Below, in pieces: positions 1-7,300 of a stretch of 9,542 nucleotides of DNA. The DNA comes from Clostridium sp. CAG:389 (GTDB lineage: Bacteria; Bacillota; Clostridia; TANB77; CAG-508): NCBI GenBank assembly GCA_000438255.1, contig FR901918.1, positions 1 through 9,542 on the forward strand. The letters are read 5' to 3'. Below the pieces are notes generated by a model. That model searched no databases, had not been told where the DNA came from, and saw nothing but the letters and a program-made list of their open reading frames with translations. The translations under genes were made by a program, and so were the position numbers. Each line of letters opens with the position of its first letter. Position 1 is the first letter of the stretch.

Positions 1-32
1 AATGTATCAAAACTATTATCCAGTAACAAAAA
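1..32. repeat. Left copy of an imperfect inverted repeat bounding the window
   Basis: The reverse complement of bases 1-32 matches bases 9511-9542 at 29 of 32 positions without gaps. The shared core, read outward, is GTTACTRGATAATAG followed by TTTTRATAMATT. The match stops abruptly on the inner side: bases 33-36 no longer agree. Whether it continues outside the window cannot be seen. The inner five bases overlap the T-tract of the operon terminator, so the distinctive part is bases 1-27. It may be a recombination site, the end of a mobile unit, or a dispersed intergenic repeat; the sequence alone does not decide. Confidence 0.8.
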
Positions 33-61
33 GAACACTCTTTTTAAAGAATGTTCTTTTT
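28..61 (-). terminator. Intrinsic terminator of the surface-protein operon, probably bidirectional
   Basis: Bases 28-37 (AAAAAGAACA) and 52-61 (TGTTCTTTTT) form a perfect 10-bp stem. After one C-A mismatch the helix can continue (39-43 with 46-50), leaving a very short loop. Read on the minus strand the hairpin ends in a run of five U. It begins 20 nt after the TAA stop of the adhesin gene at 82-84, the expected place for an operon end. A T-run also follows the stem on the plus strand, so it could also stop a convergent transcript entering from the left. The stem is AT-rich, so its efficiency is uncertain. Confidence 0.8.
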
Positions 62-81
62 ATCTAATAGCACTAAGCTAA

Positions 82-3000
82 TTATTTTTTATTAACAACA
101 TATTTCTTAATAAGAAATACTCCAACACCTAATATTGTAATAGTTACAATTCCAATTATAGTAGGTAAAACATAATTTTTATTTTCACCAGTACTTGGTA
201 TAATTACAACTGTCTCTGAATTATCATTATCAAAGAAGAACTTGCCATTATCCCAAGAAACTTTAACCGGTGTACCAATACTAAATCCATCTGTTTTTGT
301 AATATCTACTATTTCAGACTTATTATCAAATGTATTATCATCTGAACTTGCTAATAATTTTGAAACACTAAGTGTAATTTCATTTGATTCACCTGTTGCC
401 AATTCTTTTGACAATTGAGATGTAAAGTAAGTATTAATTGAATTAACATATTGGCTATTATCCTTTTCACTTGCATTCATCTCATTTAAGTATGATTGAT
501 CTTTCAATTGCCATTTAGCATCACTTGTAAGTAATCTTGAATCTAGATAATCAATTACTCCTGTTGTAGAGAATCTTACAGGTTGTGCACCATCTTTATT
601 TCCATAATAGTAATATCTTTGAGAAGTATAATCTTGTTCACTCAAATTTGTTACTTTTATTGTATATACAGTATCAAGAGTTGCACCTTCAATTAACTCT
701 GAGTCCATTTCTGCTCTTATGATTCCGTTAATGTCTAACTGATTAATAGAAGTTGGTCCCATATATGTCAAATTATTTTTCAATCCTGAAACCTTTCCAT
801 TTTCATCAACTGTTGCATCTATTAGAATCTGTCCATTTGCCAATGTAATTTTAAATCCTGAAACTCTCTTAATCATATCTATTTGTTGTTTTGGTCTTTC
901 TACAATTCCAAAATCCACATTTGAGATTGCAAATCTTACTTGATCTACTGTTCCATCTGTCATTGTTGTTTCATATTCAACACTTATTGACATCGTAGGT
1001 GTTATAGAATCCATTTTTGTAGTTTTTATAACATTTGATGATGATTCATATGCTTTATTAATTTCATCTTCTAGATTATTTTTTGTTATTTTTTTCATTT
1101 CACTTTCAATTGTTGTTCTAGTATTTGAATTATCTAATGCATCTGTTTTTCTTGAATCTACATTATCTTTATACCAATATACATTGCTTTGGTCTCTTGA
1201 TTCATCATATATTGTACCTTTATAATATTGTACTTTATATTCTTTATCTCCCCAAATATATACAACTACATAATCTCCTGGTATAAATCCTACAAATTCA
1301 AAATTTCCGTTTGCATCTGTTTTTGTTGTTGCTTCTACAAATTTCTTACTATTTTCATCATAAATCTGTGTTGTATTTCCTGTTTCAGTATCTCTTAATT
1401 TAACTTCTATACCTTCAAGAGTTTTCTCTCCATTGTCAAATATTCCATTTCCTTTTCTCTCTTGATTTGTATATATTTTATCACTTTCTTTTCCAGTTGA
1501 ATCTACAAATACTGTTCCTGTTATTGCTCTTGCATTTTTCAATTCTAATTTTAATGAAGTTGCAGCATCTGTATCATCTTCATATGTATCTATTTGTCCT
1601 GGTACTATATTTCCTGGTACTGAGTCGTTATCTAATACTGCTACTGGTGCATTTTCATTATAGTCTTTAAATGTTGTATAAGAATTTATTTCAGCTACAC
1701 TGTTTAATACTTCACCATTATTTACTAATGATAATACCGCTTCTCTATTCATTTCAAATTGTACATATATAAATTCAGTTTTTCCTGGTTCTATTACTGT
1801 ATTAGTATAAACAATATATTTTGAATATTTATCATTATATTGTTGTTTAGCACTATAATTTATATTTCCACCAATTTGATTTTGATCATTTACTGTTGTT
1901 CCCGCACTTACTAGATTCATTCTAGTATCACAATAACTTAATATATTATTAATTCTACCTAAATATGTAGATTCATTTTTTAAAGCAATTTTATATGTTG
2001 CATATACTTTTATTTCTCTGTTTTTATCTTGTGATTCAAATTCTGCATCAGAAGTATATATTGCTCTATTATAAGTTCCTCTATTATTTTGGAATTTAAC
2101 ACCTAAATTCCATGAAGATTCTTCATTAACTTCACCATTTTTAGAATATCTTGTTGTTCCATATCTATATACATGTGATTTTCCATTTACATCTACTCTA
2201 ACATTATATAAATCATTTGATAATGCATAATCTGTTTGTTCTTTTTCAAATAAACCTAAGTTAATATATCTAATTTCTTCCATAGTTGGTTCAAAGTCAG
2301 AATATAAATTGTATCCAGCTTCATCTGTTCTTGCACTAACATTACATCCTGAATGTCCACTTATTTCACTCTTATATTGACCATTAACTCTATTGTAATT
2401 TACATTTACTCCATTTACATTTAAGTTTTGAGAACTATTTCCATCAACACTTGAAAATTTATTATCTAAAATATTTCTTGAATTTGTGTCTATTGCTTTT
2501 GAACCGTTTTTTGTTTCTAAGTTTTTGTCTACTGATTGATATGTAATTCCACAATATTCATATTCAATATAATATCCTGGTAATGCATCTAAATCTACAT
2601 CTGTAAATTGATATTCTCCGCCTTCTATTTCACTATATAATCCCAATTCAGAAGTTGTCGTTGTTTTTACTGTTTGACCTGCTGAATTTTTCAAATATAC
2701 AGTTATACCATTAATTCCTTTTTCAGAGCCTTGATCATATAAATTATTTCTTACATTTGTTTTTCCAGCATTATCATCTAACCATACATATCCTGATAAT
2801 TTTACATATTTTTGATGATTATATAATAATTTGGTTTCATTTACACTATCAACTGAATATTCTTTTCCTATTTCAGGACTATATCCATAATATGGATTTG
2901 ATACCTCAACAGCTGTTATGTTTTTTGAGCTTGCGAATTTGTCAGATACTTCTTGGAATCCATCTCTACTATCTGTTCTATAATTTCTTGTTTTAAATTT

Positions 3001-4338
3001 AACTTCTGGTACACTGATAATTCCATTAGAATTTGTTTTAAATACTTGTGCATTATTTTGATCAATAGAATCCCATTCAGTATTACCATCTATATACATT
3101 GTATGTTCTCTCCACTCATACTCATATGTATACCAAGTTTCTGTCCAACCATCACTTACTTTTTCTCCAAGTTCATTGTATTGTGGCTCATGATATTTAG
3201 TATATGGTCCATTTGTTTTTACGCAATCATATGATAAAACTTGTGCTTTAAATACAAATCCTACTCCTTGTAATGGTGTATTTCCACCTCTATCATCAAC
3301 TTTTTGTAATCCAACTTTTACAGGGCTTGGTTTTACACCATAATCAAAGTGTCCTTCACCCTCTGCATCAACAGTAATTTCACTTGGTACAACATATATA
3401 ATATTTTGGTAATCTACTTCTGATTTTAAAAACCAAATTTGTGCCTTTTCTACTGTAACTTTTTGTGTTGTTTTTAAATCTACATGTACTGATGATATAT
3501 CTTTTGCACCTTTTATATCAATATAAATCTTATCTTCTGGTTTTATATCTTCTGAGTTTATAAAACTAGCTGATGTTCCTCTATATCTTACAACTCTAAT
3601 ATCTGAAACACTAGTTCCATCTACTTTAACTTGAATGTCTTTTATACTTCCATCTACATTCCATTGGAATGGACCAACTCTATAATATCCATCTCCTAAA
3701 TCCATTTTTGTTAAAGTATTTGGATTTGTTGTGTTATCTACAACTTTTACATTAGTTCCTGTTGTTTTGCTTGTTGTATCTCCTATACTATTTGCATATT
3801 CTTTTGCCTTTTTTTCAACTTCATTTCCACTAACAGAAACTTTATCATTTCCAGCATAATTATAAATATTTCCAGCTCCAAATAGTAAATCTGTCCAATC
3901 ATTAATATTATGCCATAATGCTTTTTGAGAGTTTGTATAATTCTGTGCTGTACCATATCCTTCGCCTTGATTACTTATATATGCAATCTTTGCATTAAGA
4001 TCATTTTTTATTTCTCTTCCTGCACCTTCTTTTGAGTCATAAACAATAGCTGTTTTTCCATCAATTTCTATATATTTGTCAACATTATAATTCTTTAATG
4101 TTCCACCTATATGTTGAAGATGTTGTACACAAAATGCTTCTCCACCAACTGAACTATAATCCCTAGTCAAAGTACTATATCCAGCTTTAACAATATTTCC
4201 AATAGCAGATTGTCCTAAACTCTGTACATCTGTAATACTAGCTAATGTCTCGGCATTTACCATCTTTATTGTGAAAATACTAACTATTATTCCTACTAAT
4301 AGTATTACTCCCATTTTTATTTTCTTAATACTTTTCAT
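82..4338 (-). CDS. Thioester-domain (TED/TQXA) surface adhesin with SpaA/CnaB-like and SdrD B-like domains and sortase signal
   Basis: This is a 1418-residue secreted, wall-anchored protein. A signal peptide (KSIKKIK, then a hydrophobic core, probable cleavage after VNA at 29) leads into a Cys-Gln thioester domain (about 40-165). Its hallmarks are FC at 69-70, an AKIAYISNQGEGYG segment at 116-129 and SQKALW at 137-142, matching the TQxA[IL]W signature; Cys70 and Gln138 would form the internal thioester. A SpaA/CnaB-like module follows (about 340-510; Lys346, Glu478 and Asn507 are candidate isopeptide residues), then an SdrD B-like domain (511-603, SGYVWLDDNAGK). Next come a long uncharacterised beta-rich region (604-935), a second SdrD B-like domain (938-1042, GNGIFDNGEKTLEGIEVKL) and another uncharacterised region (1110-1360, containing VDFGIVERPKQ). 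The C-terminus has IPSTGE (1380-1385), a membrane segment and a KKYVVNKK tail. Thioester domains of this family bind host amines covalently (known); the target here is unknown. The ATG is supported by AGGAGG 7 nt upstream. It is the second gene of the operon. It also has four non-thioester cysteines (372, 596, 665, 803), which is uncommon in such proteins. Confidence 0.95.
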   Translation of the reverse strand: MKSIKKIKMGVILLVGIIVSIFTIKMVNAETLASITDVQSLGQSAIGNIVKAGYSTLTRDYSSVGGEAFCVQHLQHIGGTLKNYNVDKYIEIDGKTAIVYDSKEGAGREIKNDLNAKIAYISNQGEGYGTAQNYTNSQKALWHNINDWTDLLFGAGNIYNYAGNDKVSVSGNEVEKKAKEYANSIGDTTSKTTGTNVKVVDNTTNPNTLTKMDLGDGYYRVGPFQWNVDGSIKDIQVKVDGTSVSDIRVVRYRGTSASFINSEDIKPEDKIYIDIKGAKDISSVHVDLKTTQKVTVEKAQIWFLKSEVDYQNIIYVVPSEITVDAEGEGHFDYGVKPSPVKVGLQKVDDRGGNTPLQGVGFVFKAQVLSYDCVKTNGPYTKYHEPQYNELGEKVSDGWTETWYTYEYEWREHTMYIDGNTEWDSIDQNNAQVFKTNSNGIISVPEVKFKTRNYRTDSRDGFQEVSDKFASSKNITAVEVSNPYYGYSPEIGKEYSVDSVNETKLLYNHQKYVKLSGYVWLDDNAGKTNVRNNLYDQGSEKGINGITVYLKNSAGQTVKTTTTSELGLYSEIEGGEYQFTDVDLDALPGYYIEYEYCGITYQSVDKNLETKNGSKAIDTNSRNILDNKFSSVDGNSSQNLNVNGVNVNYNRVNGQYKSEISGHSGCNVSARTDEAGYNLYSDFEPTMEEIRYINLGLFEKEQTDYALSNDLYNVRVDVNGKSHVYRYGTTRYSKNGEVNEESSWNLGVKFQNNRGTYNRAIYTSDAEFESQDKNREIKVYATYKIALKNESTYLGRINNILSYCDTRMNLVSAGTTVNDQNQIGGNINYSAKQQYNDKYSKYIVYTNTVIEPGKTEFIYVQFEMNREAVLSLVNNGEVLNSVAEINSYTTFKDYNENAPVAVLDNDSVPGNIVPGQIDTYEDDTDAATSLKLELKNARAITGTVFVDSTGKESDKIYTNQERKGNGIFDNGEKTLEGIEVKLRDTETGNTTQIYDENSKKFVEATTKTDANGNFEFVGFIPGDYVVVYIWGDKEYKVQYYKGTIYDESRDQSNVYWYKDNVDSRKTDALDNSNTRTTIESEMKKITKNNLEDEINKAYESSSNVIKTTKMDSITPTMSISVEYETTMTDGTVDQVRFAISNVDFGIVERPKQQIDMIKRVSGFKITLANGQILIDATVDENGKVSGLKNNLTYMGPTSINQLDINGIIRAEMDSELIEGATLDTVYTIKVTNLSEQDYTSQRYYYYGNKDGAQPVRFSTTGVIDYLDSRLLTSDAKWQLKDQSYLNEMNASEKDNSQYVNSINTYFTSQLSKELATGESNEITLSVSKLLASSDDNTFDNKSEIVDITKTDGFSIGTPVKVSWDNGKFFFDNDNSETVVIIPSTGENKNYVLPTIIGIVTITILGVGVFLIKKYVVNKK
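85..207 (-). other. Encoded C-terminal sortase sorting signal (IPSTGE)
   Basis: Residues 1378-1418 read VIIPSTGE, a short linker, about 20 hydrophobic residues and the basic tail KKYVVNKK. This is the standard three-part cell-wall sorting signal, with Ile in place of Leu in LPxTG. A sortase would cleave between Thr and Gly and join the protein to peptidoglycan or to a pilus-like polymer. No sortase gene lies in the window, so the enzyme must be encoded elsewhere. Confidence 0.85.
2809..3321 (-). other. Encoded SpaA/CnaB-like domain with candidate isopeptide triad
   Basis: Residues about 340-510 of the adhesin open with VKVGLQKVDDRGG and PLQGVGFVF, the typical first strands of SpaA/CnaB-type prealbumin-like domains. 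They close with AVEVSNPYYGY and LLYNHQKYVKLSG. By position Lys346, Glu478 and Asn507 fit the Lys, Glu and Asn of the intramolecular isopeptide bond that stiffens such domains. The domain is longer than usual because of a Tyr/Trp/Glu-rich insertion at roughly 370-435 (WYTYEYEWREH). The residue assignments are inference from motif order. Confidence 0.55.
3844..4221 (-). other. Encoded Cys-Gln thioester domain (TED/TQXA)
   Basis: This segment encodes residues about 40-165 of the adhesin. The two reactive positions are visible: Cys70 (TGT codon at 4129-4131) in EAFCVQH and Gln138 (codon at 3925-3927) in NSQKALWHN. Established knowledge: in Gram-positive TED adhesins the Cys and Gln side chains form a thioester that reacts with amines on the target. 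The 67 residues between them are fewer than in the structurally studied streptococcal domains as I recall them, which suggests the compact version of the fold. The following stretch, with GYYRVGPFQW at 217-226, resembles the module that commonly follows TQXA domains. Assignment is by motif only. Confidence 0.85.
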
Positions 4339-4355
4339 TTTTTCCCCTCCTTCCT
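4339..4355 (-). promoter_or_regulatory. Intergenic gap with Shine-Dalgarno for the adhesin gene
   Basis: Only 17 nt separate the TAG stop of the upstream gene (4356-4358) from the adhesin ATG (4336-4338). The gap contains AGGAGG (complement of 4346-4351) 7 nt before the ATG, followed by a run of A. There is no room for a promoter or terminator, so the two genes are almost certainly co-transcribed and the adhesin has its own strong translation start. Confidence 0.9.
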
Positions 4356-7300
4356 CTACATAATTCCTTTATTCATAATTGATTTTCTTATCATATATAC
4401 TGCTACTCCTAGCATTATAATTGTTGTTATTACTAATAATACAGTTGTTACAACTTCACCAGTTTTTATTGATATAATAACGTCTGCTGAACTCATATCA
4501 TTTTCGCCATCAACTTTATTTCCTTCTGTTGAATTAATATCAGTTAAACCTAATTCATTATAAGAACTTACAATCTCGGCAGTATTATTTATTAGTCCTG
4601 TATTATTTTCTTTCATTTGTTTTATAACTGTTAATTTAACATCTTTACTTTCACCTGGATTAATTTTTGTATCTGCTAAACCTATGCAATATACATTGTT
4701 TCCATCTTGATACCAATCTTTATTTAGTTCTGAACTAAATTTATAATCACTTGATAAGTAATCTGCTATTTTCTTAACATATCCTGCCACTTCACCTTTA
4801 TTTGTTACTCTTATTGTATATTCTACAACTACTGTTGTTGAATTTACTTCTTTTGCATTAATTTCTTGTTTTGCAAGTTTTGCATCAGTATAATCTGTTG
4901 ATACAGTTTTGCTATTTTGTACTGTTATTTTTGTTACATATTTATCTAATTGCATATCATATTTTTTAGCTGGAACTAAACCAATATTAATTCCTGATGT
5001 ATTTTTTGTTACGTCAATTTTTTCTGTTACAGCAACTTTTTCTTCTTTTCCATCTACTGTTATTGTTTTTGAAATTGCTTTTGAATTATTTTCATCTGCA
5101 ACACCATCTTTTTTATATCCTGTAACACTATATGCAGTAGTATCATATTCAAATATTACTAGGTATTCTCCTTTTTCTACTTTTGTAAAAGCATAGAATC
5201 CTTCTGAATTAGTTGTTGTTTCTAACACATTTCCTTTTGAATCTTTAACATATTCATTTGTTTTTGCATCAAGTAATTTTACTTTAATTCCTTCTAATAA
5301 TTTTTCATTTGAATCTCTTTGTCCATTTTCATTCTCATCAATCCATGCTATTCCTGAAACAAGATAATTTGATGTTGATGAATCATTTCCATTGTTATTA
5401 TTGTTATCGTTATTATTGTTGTCACCATTATTATTATCTTGATTTTCTTCTGTTTTTAAAATATGTTCTACTCTTGATGTTTGAACTACTTTATATGAAT
5501 GTTTTAAATTTGTTTCATTTATAATTTGTACAACCTCACCATTATTATAAGATACATTTGCTTCTACTTCTATTGAATATTTTATTTCTTCTCCTGGTTC
5601 AATTGCATCTTCTGATAATGTAATTATTTTTTGTAACTTATCTTCATCTGTACTTATATCATAACTTTCTTCTGATAATTCTTTTCCATTTTTTGAAACA
5701 TTAATTAAGCTTACATCATTTGATAACCAGTTATTTACTTTTATTTTGTTAATTTCATTTGAAGATCCATTTTTTACAGTTATATTATAAATTATTTTAT
5801 CTCCTGCTTTAACATAATCCCCACTATTATCAGAAGTTACTGACATTTCCAATCCTTTTACTTCATTTACTACTTTAAAATCTAGTCTATTTGAATTATA
5901 TTCTTTATTACCATCTGTAACTTTTGCTGTTAAAGAAATGTCTTTTGAAGCATCATCTGTCTTCATATTTGTAGTTCCATAAATAGCTACTACTATGCTT
6001 TGATTTGGATCTATTTCTTTTATTGTTAATGTATTTTGGTTTTCTGTTTTTACAAAATTATCATTATCATCTACATAAGATAATTGCATTATATTTATTT
6101 CTTCTGGATTATTAATATTTACTACCAAATTTTTCAATTTTTTGTTTGATTCATTTTTTACTGTTAATAAATATCTGTGATTGTATCCATCTTGTAAAAC
6201 CGCATTTCCTTCTGCATTTTTTAATTGTACTGATATATTTCCATTTTCAATTGATGTTTTTACTTCATTTGAATTTTTTGTTACATCACCATATTGAAGT
6301 TGAACTGTGTTTTGTACTGTATTTCCAGCTGTTCCTTCTTTTACTTTTACATCATAATATTTTGTTACAGTTTCACCTTTTGCAATTTTATCAATATCAA
6401 ATTCTACATCAGTTTTATCTGATTCTATTTGTTCTTCTTTTTCTTCAATATCTCCTTCAACTTGTTCTGTTGAATTTAATTTACTTGAATCTATAAGAAC
6501 TGTGTTTTCAGGAACTTTTGCTGTAATTTTAGCATTGTTCATATCTTCTGAACCTGTATTTGAAATTGTAATTTCATATCTTATAATTCCATATTCATTT
6601 ACTGTTGAAGCTTCTTCTTTACCAACTAATGCTTTTAAAGTTACATCTAATGTTGCACCTTTTTCTGTATTAATTGTCATGTAATCCGCAACTTTTTGTT
6701 TTTCTGTTGTTACATTTGCATAATCTACAACATATCCTTGTTTTGCTGTTAAATTATATTCTAAACTTTGAGGCATTTGCATCTCATAAGATACATTTAT
6801 ACCTTCTTTAACATCTAATTTATCAATTTTTATTAAATATTTTTTAACATTTTTTGAATCTGTTATATTTTGTGTCCATGCATTATCGGCATCTTCTAAA
6901 TCAGTTGTTGCATTTTTATTTTCTGAATAATATACTTGTACTCTATTAGCCTCTATTCCCGTTACTGTTAATCCTTGTACACCAATGTCAAAATTATTTC
7001 CTTCTACTGCATCTTTTGTTGGGAATGTACCTAATACACTAACATTTGTTATAACATTCTCTTCATTATTTATTATTTCATTTTCTACTTTTGTTGTGTT
7101 AACACCTCTTGTATTTTGTTGAATAGGAAGTGTTACTTCTTTATTTCCTTGATTATTTATGATTTCAATTCCATAATCTTCTATTTTACTTACTGTTACC
7201 AATCCTGCATATGATACAAAATTAATATTTTTTTGTTCTTGTACTGTTTTTTCTCCATTTGCACAAGTTAATATTACTTTTTCATCACTACTTGGTAATT

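Noticed and set aside
2..67. Plus-strand 21-codon frame starting MYQNYYPVTK at the left edge
   Set aside because: It runs through the operon terminator, and the other copy of the inverted repeat has neither the ATG nor an open frame there. A plus-strand gene ending at TAA 24-26 remains possible but cannot be shown from 26 bases.
6146..6496. Plus-strand open frame of 116 codons rich in Phe, Leu and His
   Set aside because: It lies wholly antisense to the first gene. Its composition is what the T-rich complement of an Asn/Lys/Glu-rich gene gives, and it shows no domain. The other plus-strand frames inside both genes are rejected for the same reason.
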